Assembly: GCA_031554215.1 (NCBI GenBank)
Contig: JAVBKF010000119.1
Span: forward strand, 1-64,000
Length of the DNA: 64,000 bases
From: JAVBKE01 sp031554215
Lineage (GTDB): Bacteria > Bacillota > Bacilli > JARBTR01
Reading direction: 5' to 3'
The notes beneath the pieces were generated by a model. It saw nothing but the letters and a program-made list of their open reading frames with translations. It did not search any database and was not told the origin of the DNA. Positions 1-8,022 of the stretch are shown one piece after another; the first letter of the stretch is position 1, and every line of letters begins with the position of its first letter. Made by a program: the position numbers and the translations under genes.

Positions 1-195
1 TCGGGTAATAGCTGACACTTGATCATAGGGGTCTTCATAGTATGAAGCAGAATTCACAATACTGTTTATGGAATTATTTTGCTCATAGCCACTATCATAT
101 TTCTTATTAATGTCTATTATATCTTGCGCTATCTCATCCCCATCATCAATCAAATTACGGGTCGCCCCTTTACTCCCCACGGGGCTTACAACCAA
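1..195 (-). CDS. Partial unrecognised reading frame running off the left edge
   Basis: On the minus strand a frame stays open from about position 231 to base 1 and encodes a hydrophilic Asp/Asn/Tyr-rich segment (for example DDGDEIAQDIIDINKKYDSG). Possible starts are TTG at 195 or GTG at 180, and neither has a convincing ribosome binding site. The composition resembles the linker and pre-toxin parts of polymorphic toxins, which would fit the Rhs tip 2 kb away, but that is inference only. It may be a fragment cut off by the IS110 insertion. I do not recognise a family. Confidence 0.25.
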   Translation of the reverse strand, partial: MVVSPVGSKGATRNLIDDGDEIAQDIIDINKKYDSGYEQNNSINSIVNSASYYEDPYDQVSAITR

Positions 196-381
196 TATTG
201 TAAAAAAGAAAAAAGTACCTAGGCATGGGGTTTATGGTCATTTCACCTTACAACTGAGTCAACCTATCGCACTTCCGTTTACTTGCCTCGACAAAACAAA
301 TCAAATGGAAAAAATATTTGATTCACTTCGTCAAGGTACAAGGGGATTACTCTTCAAACTAATTGTTATGCTCTTATTATA

Positions 382-1582
382 TCACGCTATTTCTTTGACT
401 TCAGGCAGAGTATACGCAGTCTTGCGCTTCATCATCTGGTAGATTACGTTGATTAGTCTTCGCATGATGCAGATGATTGCTTGAATTTTGGTTTTGCCTT
501 CTGCTGTCTTTTTCTCGAAATAGGCTCTAAATGATGGGTTTCTGATGACGCCTTTTGGCGATATCTGAACTTGAGCTACTGCCAAGAAATATAGTACTGA
601 ATAAAGTACTCGGTTCCCCTGCTTGCTTTGTTGGTCTTTTCCTTTTCCTGCCGAACTGTAACGCACTGGGGCTATTCCTGCGTACCTTGCTAGTTTGTTG
701 GCATCTCGAAATCGTTCTACCTCTCCTATAAGGGCAATTAATGAAAATGCGGTCACTGTGCTGATTCCTGGCATTGTTTCTAATTGGCAATCAAATAGCT
801 TCCGTATCTCTCTCATTTCTTCTTCAATTCGCTCTAACTCTTGCCTTTTAAACTGAATGTCTCGAGCTATGCTTCTCACGATTATATCTCTTGCGCTTTG
901 GAAATCCTTTTCAAAATCCTCATCACTGGCTACCAAGTCAAGGATTAACTTTGCCTTATTCGTTGAACATGCCCTATGGCTTACTAGACGCAAGAATTTG
1001 GCTAGTTCTTCTATTGTTACATCTCTGCTTCGGTGATGGAAATGCTTCATAGAACGCTAGAGACGTTTTGCATGTCACGTCATTGAAGAACTTTCGATAG
1101 CTTGGGTAATGGTCTTTCAGTTGGTCATGCATTTGGTTGGTTAGATTACTAATTGACCTAACAATAGCGTTTCTTCGCCTGACAATCATTTTCATTGTCC
1201 AAAATAAATCGTTAGGGGTTGCTTGAGGTAATTCATTCAATCGTCTTATTAACACTGATGCCACACATTTAGCATCCCAGTCGTCACTTTTCTTTGTTGT
1301 TGGGTAGCTCATTCGCTCCATGTAGGATAACGCTGAATTGATTTCCCTTACCTCTTCCCTTTTGTCTAGTAAATATAAGCTTAGATTTCTGCCGTAGTGG
1401 TGGATATCTTCAAGTCCGTAAATTGCTTTACGTCTTCCTTTTTGCTTATTCACTAGATTTCGTAGTTTATGATATTCACTTGGTTTATTCTCAAATGTGA
1501 TGCTTCCTAGTTGCTCTTCCCAACAATCTAGTATGACAGCCGTATGCGTGTCCTTATGTATGTCCATGCCGATGTATACATT
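382..1582 (-). mobile_element. IS110-family transposase, frameshifted
   Basis: Two overlapping minus-strand frames together encode one IS110-type transposase. The N-terminal part (1582-1040) has the YIGMDIHKDTHTAVI start typical of the DEDD RuvC-like domain. The C-terminal part (about 1050-382) has the Transposase_20 signature, with PGISTVTAFSLIALIGE followed by KLARYAGIAPVRYSSAGKGK. The frame changes at about 1040-1050, where FYEAFPSP should run straight into DVTIEELAKFL, so the gene is broken unless it is recoded. The reading frame also runs back into a stop at about 1585, so the very first residues are missing. The element ends were not identified; IS110 elements usually lack long terminal inverted repeats. 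It lies directly upstream of, and divergent from, a broken XRE regulator. Confidence 0.85.
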
Positions 1583-1602
1583 AAATTAGAAGAGGTTATC
1601 CA

Positions 1603-2063
1603 ATGACACTAAAAAAACAAGTTGGGAAAAATATTAAACTGATCAGAAAAAACAAGGGGATCACACAACAAGAACTAGCTGGTCAGTTGGGTATGAATGT
1701 TCAAAATATCTCTCAAATCGAGAGGGGGTTTACAGTCCTTCATTAGAAAAACTGCTTGAAATTGCGCATATATTTGGTGTAACACCAAATGAGATTCTTC
1801 TCAAAGATACTGAGGCACTTAGCTTAAAAAGTAGATTGGATGATGAACAAAAACTGCTATATCTTGTGAGCCGAAAAGCATCTTTTCAAACTGCAGCAAG
1901 TGGACTAAGTATTCAAGAATTGCTGAATATTATTAATAATGAAATCAATAAAACAGCAGAGTCCAAAGATGACCTGATTGAAATTATTACCTATTTCTAT
2001 GATTCTTTTATTAGAATCAACAAGCGAAAATCGAAGAAAATCATCTCACTTTTTCATGGTTGA
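1603..2063 (+). pseudogene. XRE-family HTH repressor, frameshifted in a G run
   Basis: The ATG at 1603 has an AGAGG ribosome binding site 8 nt upstream. The frame encodes an N-terminal HTH_3 domain (KNIKLIRKNKGITQQELAGQ, then NVQNISQIERG) and stops soon after 1728. In the next frame the domain continues without a gap as YSPSLEKLLEIAHIFGVTPNEIL, then a C-terminal tail ends at 2063. One extra base in the G5 run at 1724-1728 would restore a protein of about 152 residues. This is a Cro/CI-type repressor as found in phages and mobile elements. Either it is a pseudogene or the G run is a sequencing or slippage indel. A good terminator follows immediately. Confidence 0.8.
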
Positions 2064-3072
2064 CCACATTACTGCTAAGGCAGTAATTTTTTCAACGGAC
2101 GAATCAGCAGTGGTGGAAGAAATTGAGTTTAAATACGATCCACTGGGTCGTAGGATAGAGAAGAGTAGTAGCAAGGGGACAAAGCATTTTGTTTGGGATG
2201 GCAATGTAATTGTGCATGAGTATGCCACACAGGATGCAACAGATGCGCAAGAAGACCTTGTAACGTGGGTGTTTGATGGTGGATTCACTCCGCAAGCCAA
2301 AATCACAAGTAAGGACAGCTACAGCGTCATTAGCGATTATTTAGGTACTCCTGTAGAAGCTTACAACAGCGAGGGAAAGCTGGTGTGGTCATGTGAACTT
2401 GATATTTATGGCAGAGTGAAAGATTTTACTGAGATAAAAAATATAGGTGGCTATGCTTGCGAAGAGGAATTCTCAGTAGATTTTATTCCTCATAGGTATC
2501 AAGGTCAAATGCATGATATTGATACGGGGTTATATTATAATAGGTACCGCTATTTCGATCCCGAGACAGGACAATATACCCAACAAGACCCTATCGGTTT
2601 AGCTGGTGGGAATCCTACGCTTTATGGATATGTGAATGATCCGAATATCTTGATTGATCCTTTTGGATTAAGAAAAGTAGATTTATCTGGTAGTGATAGC
2701 ACTGGACGCCCATTAAAAAGTAGTAACTATAGTGTTTGGTTTGAAACTGGCATTCCCGAAGAAATTCAATCTGGAACTAGGGGACAACATTTTAGAAATG
2801 CCAATCAACAACTATACGAAGCAATACAAACAAACCCCAGCTTAGCTAATGCACTACCACAAGAAGTAGTTTCACATGTTCAACCCGGTTCAAGAGGTGG
2901 GTTCAGTGATACCAGTCCTCCTAAACACACTTGGCATCATAGTGCAAAAGATCCAACAAGAATTGAGCTTGTACCAAGAGGTCAGCACAGAGCGCCGGGA
3001 CCCGTTCAATCAAGTCTTCACCCTAATCAAGAGGGTGGATTTAAAAAACTTAGTAATGGATGTGGAAAGTAA
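2056..3072 (+). CDS. Orphan Rhs C-terminal tip with WHH-type HNH nuclease toxin
   Basis: The protein starts abruptly inside the Rhs repeat region (YDPLGRRIEKSS) and keeps the Rhs-associated core (RYQGQMHDIDTGLYYNRYRYFD, cited here in part: GLYYNRYRYFDPETGQYTQQ, then DPIGL). The usual boundary motif DPFGL lies near residue 227 counted from the first in-frame ATG at 1978. After it comes a variable toxin domain with HTWHH (Trp about 319 on the same count), ELVPRGQH and a late LHPNQEGG, the pattern of the WHH branch of HNH/Endo VII nucleases. Full Rhs proteins exceed 1000 residues, so only the tip is present. ATG 2056 is one possible start; none has a good ribosome binding site and the 5' part crosses the terminator at 2068-2092. 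The stop codon overlaps the start of the next gene by one base. DNase activity is inferred from the family. Confidence 0.75.
   Translation: MVDHITAKAVIFSTDESAVVEEIEFKYDPLGRRIEKSSSKGTKHFVWDGNVIVHEYATQDATDAQEDLVTWVFDGGFTPQAKITSKDSYSVISDYLGTPVEAYNSEGKLVWSCELDIYGRVKDFTEIKNIGGYACEEEFSVDFIPHRYQGQMHDIDTGLYYNRYRYFDPETGQYTQQDPIGLAGGNPTLYGYVNDPNILIDPFGLRKVDLSGSDSTGRPLKSSNYSVWFETGIPEEIQSGTRGQHFRNANQQLYEAIQTNPSLANALPQEVVSHVQPGSRGGFSDTSPPKHTWHHSAKDPTRIELVPRGQHRAPGPVQSSLHPNQEGGFKKLSNGCGK
2068..2092 (+). terminator. Terminator of the XRE gene
   Basis: An 8-bp perfect stem (ATTACTGC / GCAGTAAT) with a 4-nt loop is followed by a run of T. It begins 5 nt after the XRE stop codon. The Rhs-tip reading frame passes through it, which shows that the Rhs fragment was joined downstream of a pre-existing transcription unit. 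Confidence 0.75.
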
Positions 3073-3395
3073 TGAATTTGATTTGTATTAAGGATATTTT
3101 GTTATCGCCAGAAAAAAATCCAGGAACTTGGTTGTATCTACCGTCAGATTATTCCCAATGGAGTTTAACTACGGAAGGAATATTTTCGTTAGATAGTTCC
3201 GAATTTCCTCCCGACTCCGATGAATATTTACCAGAGCAAGTGAAAAGCTCTGGCTGGGTAGAAACATTGGATGGAGCAAGCATTGAGGATGTAGTGGAGA
3301 ATGCGAGAGATCAATTAGTTGACCCATCGTTAGAGCAGTTATTACGTGCGTTTGTTTTTTACTATGAAAATGATGCGTTTCTAGAATTTAATTGA
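3072..3395 (+). CDS. Probable immunity protein for the WHH toxin
   Basis: This 107-residue acidic, soluble protein has its ATG overlapping the TAA of the toxin gene (TAATG), the standard coupling of toxin and immunity genes in Rhs loci. The sequence has NPGTWLYLPSD and a Trp-rich N-terminal half, then an acidic helix-rich end. Similar small acidic proteins occur behind polymorphic toxins, but I cannot name the Pfam family with certainty. Its role is inferred from position and size: it would neutralise the nuclease encoded upstream. No other gene lies in this unit. Confidence 0.65.
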   Translation: MNLICIKDILLSPEKNPGTWLYLPSDYSQWSLTTEGIFSLDSSEFPPDSDEYLPEQVKSSGWVETLDGASIEDVVENARDQLVDPSLEQLLRAFVFYYENDAFLEFN

Positions 3396-3698
3396 TGAAT
3401 GTTCTTTATGAGACAGCATCTTATTTAGAAAAGGACTACTAAACGAAAGAAAACCGTATTAATCACTTGTCAACGTAAACAATAGCGAGTCATGGGCAGT
3501 AGCAGTAAATAGTGGTTGCAAAAGCCACAGCCGTGTACGTAACAAGCTTTTTAAGAGTTGACAAGACGCAATCCAAAACCCTGTCAGTCCTTCAAAAATA
3601 CACATTTTTGAAGTTGCCATCTGGCGAGGGAAAAGTTTTGGAGTTACCTTTTTCAAAAGGTGACGGTTTAAGAAACACATACATGTCAATAATTTTTC
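3396..3698. other. Intergenic, nothing convincing
   Basis: About 300 bases between the immunity gene and the type I toxin module. Short open frames exist on both strands but lack ribosome binding sites and protein-like composition. No clear terminator for the immunity gene was found. Confidence 0.5.
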
Positions 3699-3727
3699 TT
3701 GAAAGAATATCTAGTGAGTGTTATGAT
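3699..3727 (+). promoter_or_regulatory. Sigma-A promoter of the antisense RNA
   Basis: TTGAAA (3699-3704), a 17-bp spacer and TATGAT (3722-3727). No coding frame with a ribosome binding site follows before the terminator at 3819, so the product is best read as a short RNA starting at about 3734. Confidence 0.65.
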
Positions 3728-3733
3728 TAGAAT

Positions 3734-3856
3734 ATAAAAAGGAGCAGAGGTTGTAACTCTACTCCCGTGGCAGTACTGCGGTACAGCAGTCGGCTTGCCA
3801 GTATAGGTTAGAAAATTGTAGGTCGCTTCTTTTTCAGGGAGAGCGACCTATTTTTT
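3734..3856 (+). ncRNA. Antisense RNA, RatA-like antitoxin
   Basis: Inferred transcript of about 120 nt between the promoter at 3699-3727 and the intrinsic terminator at 3819-3856. It runs head-on into the small hydrophobic toxin gene on the minus strand and is complementary to the last codons and 3' UTR of its mRNA. The 3'-overlapping arrangement is that of txpA/ratA in Bacillus subtilis and related type I toxin-antitoxin modules. The RNA ends are predicted from sequence only. Confidence 0.55.
3819..3856 (+). terminator. Terminator of the antisense RNA
   Basis: A 9-bp perfect stem (TAGGTCGCT / AGCGACCTA) with a 14-nt loop, followed by six T. The right arm overlaps the stop codon of the minus-strand toxin gene. 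Confidence 0.8.
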
Positions 3857-3940
3857 GTGTCTCATGTCAATGTACCCAAGCAACGCAATTACAAATGTTC
3901 CAAAAAGGATCATTAAAGAAACGCCTTCGAAAGCAGACAT
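3848..3940 (-). CDS. Small hydrophobic type I toxin (holin-like toxin family)
   Basis: A 30-residue peptide, too short for ordinary gene finding: it begins MSAFEGVSLMILFGTFVIAL and ends GYIDMRHKK. The pattern of a short polar start with a Glu, one membrane helix and a basic C-terminus after YID matches the Putative Holin-like Toxin / TxpA-type peptides of Bacillota type I toxin-antitoxin systems, which depolarise the membrane when over-expressed. GAGGGGGTG lies upstream of the ATG, and a consensus promoter lies further upstream at 3996-4024. The gene converges on an antisense RNA that overlaps its 3' end. Toxicity is inferred from the family. Confidence 0.8.
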   Translation of the reverse strand: MSAFEGVSLMILFGTFVIALLGYIDMRHKK

Positions 3941-3995
3941 TGCAACACCCCCTCTCGGGGCAAACCACTACTGGACCGTGTTACTGCTATTCAAA

Positions 3996-4024
3996 AGTAT
4001 AGAGTAGCCTTGTATGTTTGTCCA
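3996..4024 (-). promoter_or_regulatory. Sigma-A promoter of the holin-like toxin
   Basis: Read on the minus strand: TGGACA (4024-4019), a 17-bp spacer, TATACT (4001-3996). It gives a leader of about 50 nt before the toxin ATG at 3940. Confidence 0.65.
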
Positions 4025-4495
4025 TTAAATTCTGGCTAGATATATTATTTACCATGAATTAGATGAGCAAGTTTTATCAATAACGAGCTTTGACATGCGT
4101 TTGAACTCGCAAGGACAGAGTGTATCCCAGTTGAAAGGGAGAGCACTGAAATTGCAATATGGAAAGCTAGATAAGCCATTTCAACGTATGCCACCTTGAC
4201 AGACCTCCTTTCCAAGCAGTGAGCGTGCCGAAGGCAAAAGCGTAACGGTTTGGGAGTGGGAGGGATGGCAAGGGGAGCGAAGCGACAAACCAGTGCTTAC
4301 TAATAGCACTGTAACATAGAGTAGAAAAAAGTGAGCAAAGCCCGTTATCATGGTATTTATACCATGTAAAAGCGTGTCAAAACGAGCAAAAAACAAGCGT
4401 GAAAAATTGAAAAAACTCACGGAAGTAAAACAGCGGAAATAGTATGAAGAAAACACAAAAAACACTCATAAATTCATTAAACGTGTAAAAACATC
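4025..4495. other. Intergenic, no gene; perfect inverted repeat inside
   Basis: Between the toxin promoter and the copper operon promoter I see no gene with a ribosome binding site. A minus-strand open frame at 4465-4181 has the Phe/Ser-rich composition of a shadow frame. The plus strand has purine-rich segments and the inverted repeat at 4349-4366. The region could be a relic of a mobile element next to the IS110/Rhs patch, but nothing proves it. Confidence 0.4.
4349..4366. repeat. Perfect inverted repeat, 8-bp arms
   Basis: CATGGTAT and ATACCATG are separated by two T. No T run follows, so it is not a terminator; it could be a protein-binding site or a mobile-element relic. Confidence 0.5.
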
Positions 4496-4525
4496 TTGAC
4501 GCAGTATACCTTATAGGGGTATATT
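4496..4525 (+). promoter_or_regulatory. Copper operon promoter with CsoR-box-like palindrome
   Basis: TTGACG (4496-4501), an 18-bp spacer and TATATT (4520-4525). The spacer and -10 contain a 19-bp palindrome at 4505-4523 with arms TATACC / GGTATA and a GGGGTAT right half, close to the known CsoR operator pattern TACCC...GGGTA. Binding there would block RNA polymerase until Cu(I) releases CsoR, which is encoded as the last gene of the operon. Confidence 0.65.
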
Positions 4526-4571
4526 AAATGCATTAGTGTTTCTTTTTGTAGCCAGTGTATTCTTAGAATTA

Positions 4572-4586
4572 TACCCCGGCAGGGTA
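4572..4586 (+). promoter_or_regulatory. Second CsoR-box-like palindrome
   Basis: TACCC-CGGCA-GGGTA is an exact 5-bp-arm palindrome with the spacing of CsoR operators, 60 bp upstream of the lipoprotein start and downstream of the promoter. Two boxes could allow cooperative repression. Confidence 0.65.
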
Positions 4587-4645
4587 CGTGTGAGGGTGTA
4601 TGAAATTATACCTGACAAAAATGAAACGAAATAAAGGGGATTCCT

Positions 4646-5347
4646 ATGAAGAAAGCGATATCAGTATTACTGTCTTTATCGTTACTGCTGACACTAGTCG
4701 GTTGTGATCAATCTAAGACAGGCAGTGAAGAGTCGGATAAAGCATTAACTGCTTTTAATGCGATTGTCAGGCAATACCCAGACAAAAAGGGATTTCATGC
4801 AGAGATGTTGCATTGGGGTTTGGCACTACCCGGAGGTGATCAGTTTGAATGGACCAAGGATACTTCGGAAGGCGAAATGGACTTCGTCATGGTGATGAAG
4901 GCTGAACCATTTATTGAAGCAGGACTCGATCCAGAGAAATTATCTGGCCATGACTACATGTATCTAGAAGAGTCAACCAAAAAGAAAATGGAAGCACCTG
5001 CTCGGATTGCCCATGCGTTCAATGTCAGTGATGAAAAGGAATTTGCGCAAGGTTCAGAAGATGCCATGAGACGACTGTTGAAGCAGAATCCTGAACTTGT
5101 TCAGTACCATGAAGAAATGGAACATTACAGATTATTACTTGGCGAAGGCTATGAAGTTCAGTGGACTGACAATCTTCATAATGAGCTGCCAGAGATTACA
5201 TTTGTGCTGAAAGCAGCGCCTCTTGTCGAGGCTGGGCTCGATGTTTGGGCACTTGAAGGTAGTGGCTGGGAATTTCAGTCTGCTGGAGAAGACGCAATGG
5301 GGACCTATCCAGATCGGTTAGTGAAAGGCTATCAACTGTCTGAATGA
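4646..5347 (+). CDS. Copper-operon lipoprotein with duplicated HxEMxH domain, unknown family
   Basis: This 233-residue protein has a lipoprotein signal peptide with lipobox LVGC (Cys about 20), so it should sit on the outer face of the membrane. The mature part is two copies of one domain of about 75 residues (about 35-110 and 143-222). Each copy has Pro-x(n)-HxEMxH (HAEMLH at 51-56, HEEMEH at 155-160), then an F/V-E/Q-W-T segment, then KAxPxxEAGLD. I do not recognise the family. The repeated His/Met motif and the place as first gene of the CsoR operon suggest extracytoplasmic copper binding or sensing; that is inference. The ribosome binding site AAAGGGGA precedes the ATG. Confidence 0.85.
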   Translation: MKKAISVLLSLSLLLTLVGCDQSKTGSEESDKALTAFNAIVRQYPDKKGFHAEMLHWGLALPGGDQFEWTKDTSEGEMDFVMVMKAEPFIEAGLDPEKLSGHDYMYLEESTKKKMEAPARIAHAFNVSDEKEFAQGSEDAMRRLLKQNPELVQYHEEMEHYRLLLGEGYEVQWTDNLHNELPEITFVLKAAPLVEAGLDVWALEGSGWEFQSAGEDAMGTYPDRLVKGYQLSE

Positions 5348-5464
5348 GCTGGATCATGAAGTGTGTACCAATCGTTGTTGGTAATAGTGAAGGTACACTA
5401 ATTGTGGGCGTCAGCTTGTGTAGGGGATTCAAATCGTGATGAATGAAAGGGGATGATCTAAGAT

Positions 5465-7909
5465 ATGACAACGAAACGGTTTCAGATAGAAGGAATGACT
5501 TGTACAGCATGTGCGAAGGCTGTCGAGCGTGTAACGGGCAAGCTTGAAGGTGTTGATAAGTCTACGGTCAACTATGCGACTGAGAAATTGTCGATTACCT
5601 TCAATGATCCGGCTACTGCGGCAGGGATTCAGCAAGTCATTGAAAAGGCAGGCTACAAGGCGATACCTGAAAGTGTCAATAAAGTGTTTACGATAGAAGG
5701 AATGACCTGCGCCGCTTGTTCTGGTGCTGTTGAACGGGTGACGAGAAAGCTTGATGGCGTTGAATCGTCAAATGTGAATTTGGCAACAGAAAAGCTTAAT
5801 ATTACCTTTGATGGCAATGTCGTTTCTGTGAAGGAAATCAAAGCAGTGATTGAAAAAGCAGGTTACAAAGCAATAGCCGATTCTGAAGCAATAAATGGGG
5901 CTACTAGTTATAAAGAAAATGAAATCAAGGCACTACGGCGGAAGGTAATTCTATCCTCTGCGTTTGCATTGCCACTACTGATTATCGCAATGGTGCCGAT
6001 GTTGCTCGAACAAATTGGCGTGAACGTACCGCCAATGTTATCGCCGATGATCTATCCGCGCACCTACTCGGCGATTCAGTTTGCGCTTTGTATACCAGTG
6101 ATTATAATTTGTTTTAAATATTACCGAACTGGATTTCGTCATTTAGTGAAGTTAAACCCGAATATGGATTCGCTGATTGCTGTCGGAACTTCTGCTGCCT
6201 TCTTCTACAGTTTCTTTGCCGCTTATCAAATCTTCACGGGTGATGTGGACTATGCCATGTACTTTGAGGCAGTTGCCGTTATCTTAGCATTGATTACAAT
6301 TGGTAAGTACATGGAAGTGGTTTCCAAAGGGAAAACGAGTGAAGCGATTAAGAAGTTAGTGGGTATGGTGCCCAAGCACGCCAACATATTGCGTGATGGT
6401 GTCCAGCTAAGTGTGCCTGTAGAAGAAGTGGCCGCTGGAGATGTTGTTATTGTCAAACCGGGTGAGAAACTACCAGTGGATGGTGTTGTGGTTGAAGGGA
6501 CAACGTCAATTGATGAATCTATGCTAACGGGAGAAAGTATCCCAGTTGAAAAAGTGATTGGTAGTGCAGTGATTGGTGCCAGCATAAACAAAAATGGCGC
6601 TATCCAGTACCGCGCAACAAAGGTTGGTAAAGACACAGCGCTTTCACAAATTATTCAATTGGTAGAGGATGCACAAGGATCAAAAGCACCGATCGCACGT
6701 TTGGCAGATATTATTGCCGGCTATTTTGTCCCGATTGTGATTGGGATTGCTTTGCTATCAACACTGATGTGGCTTGTTGTGTTTGACGAAACATTTGCTT
6801 TCTCAGTCACTATTTTTATTTCTGTGTTAGTGATCGCTTGCCCCTGTGCATTAGGACTGGCAACACCGACCGCTATCATGGTTGGCACAGGAAAAGGGGC
6901 ACAATATGGTGTCTTGATTAAAAGTGGTGTGGCACTCGAGACGGCGCATAAAGTGAGCACTGTAGTCCTTGATAAAACAGGTACGATTACTGAAGGGAAA
7001 CCAAATCTGACTGACATGATCACGGGCAATATGCCTGAGGACGAACTCCTTCAAATTGCCGCTTCCTGCGAACAGGGATCAGAGCATCCGCTTGGAGAAG
7101 CGATTGTACGAGCAGCCGAGGAGAGGGGGTTAACGCTACTTAAAGCGGATCAATTTGCCGCTGTTCCTGGGCATGGTATCGAAACCACTGTTCGAGGACA
7201 AAAGGTTTTGCTTGGTAATGAGAAGTTAATGAATGACCGTGCTATTGTCCTTGGTGATGCGGTCCGTGGGGCAGAGAAACTAGCAATAGCCGGAAAAACG
7301 CCGATGTATGTGGCGATTGACAATCAATTTGCAGGGCTGATTGCAGTGGCAGATACTGTCAAGGCTTCTAGTAAAGCAGCGATTCAGAAACTGCATGACA
7401 TGGGGATTTCAGTGGTAATGATTACCGGTGACAATCGCCAGACAGCAGAGGCCATCGCTCGGCAGGTTGGTATTGATACTGTACTGGCTGAGGTGTTGCC
7501 GCAAGATAAAGCGAATGAAGTCAAACGGTTGCAACAAAGCGGCAACAAGGTCGCTATGGTTGGTGATGGTATTAATGATGCACCGGCATTAGCACAAGCT
7601 GATGTTGGAATGGCCATTGGCTCAGGCACTGATGTTGCCATGGAATCAGCGGACATCGTGCTCATGAAAAGTGATTTGAAAGATGTAGCGATTGCAATAC
7701 AATTGAGCCGTAGGACAATGACGAATATCAAACAGAATTTATTCTGGGCATTTGGCTATAATGTGCTCGGGATTCCTGTTGCAATGGGTGTGCTATACTT
7801 ATTCGGAGGACCGCTACTAAATCCTGTAATTGCAGCGCTTGCGATGAGTCTCTCATCTGTTTCAGTGCTGTCTAATGCACTACGATTGAAGCGATTCAAA
7901 CCTGTATAA
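5465..7909 (+). CDS. copA: Cu(I)-exporting P1B-type ATPase CopA
   Basis: This 814-residue P-type ATPase uses ATP to export Cu(I) across the membrane. Two N-terminal HMA domains carry MTCTAC (about 11-16) and MTCAAC (about 79-84). The actuator motif TGES lies after TSIDESML, the transport-site CPC is at 459-461 (IACPCALGLATP), the phosphorylated Asp is in DKTGT at 503, the nucleotide-domain HP is in SEHPLGE, and GDGINDAP is near 700. Length and motifs are those of Bacillus CopA. It follows the lipoprotein by about 115 nt and precedes copZ by about 110 nt, presumably one copper-induced operon under CsoR. Silver export is possible in this family. Confidence 0.97.
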   Translation: MTTKRFQIEGMTCTACAKAVERVTGKLEGVDKSTVNYATEKLSITFNDPATAAGIQQVIEKAGYKAIPESVNKVFTIEGMTCAACSGAVERVTRKLDGVESSNVNLATEKLNITFDGNVVSVKEIKAVIEKAGYKAIADSEAINGATSYKENEIKALRRKVILSSAFALPLLIIAMVPMLLEQIGVNVPPMLSPMIYPRTYSAIQFALCIPVIIICFKYYRTGFRHLVKLNPNMDSLIAVGTSAAFFYSFFAAYQIFTGDVDYAMYFEAVAVILALITIGKYMEVVSKGKTSEAIKKLVGMVPKHANILRDGVQLSVPVEEVAAGDVVIVKPGEKLPVDGVVVEGTTSIDESMLTGESIPVEKVIGSAVIGASINKNGAIQYRATKVGKDTALSQIIQLVEDAQGSKAPIARLADIIAGYFVPIVIGIALLSTLMWLVVFDETFAFSVTIFISVLVIACPCALGLATPTAIMVGTGKGAQYGVLIKSGVALETAHKVSTVVLDKTGTITEGKPNLTDMITGNMPEDELLQIAASCEQGSEHPLGEAIVRAAEERGLTLLKADQFAAVPGHGIETTVRGQKVLLGNEKLMNDRAIVLGDAVRGAEKLAIAGKTPMYVAIDNQFAGLIAVADTVKASSKAAIQKLHDMGISVVMITGDNRQTAEAIARQVGIDTVLAEVLPQDKANEVKRLQQSGNKVAMVGDGINDAPALAQADVGMAIGSGTDVAMESADIVLMKSDLKDVAIAIQLSRRTMTNIKQNLFWAFGYNVLGIPVAMGVLYLFGGPLLNPVIAALAMSLSSVSVLSNALRLKRFKPV

Positions 7910-8022
7910 GTCGGTAGAAGCATGAATGACAAGTTTGTAAAGCGGACGACCTTTTCCGTGCAGTATTAAGGAAATATCGCTTCGGAAAGATAACATTTTT
8001 ATCAAAAATGGAGGAATGAAAA

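Noticed and set aside
110..442. Plus-strand open frame of 110 codons at the left edge
   Set aside because: No ribosome binding site, overlaps the IS110 gene and a better minus-strand frame, and the composition is not protein-like.
4181..4465. Minus-strand open frame of 94 codons, Phe/Ser-rich
   Set aside because: Composition of a shadow of a purine-rich strand, with no ribosome binding site and no recognisable motif.
6250..6636. Long antisense frames inside copA, for example 128 codons
   Set aside because: Fully inside a well-supported gene on the other strand; the Pro/Ser/Thr-rich composition is typical of antisense shadows.
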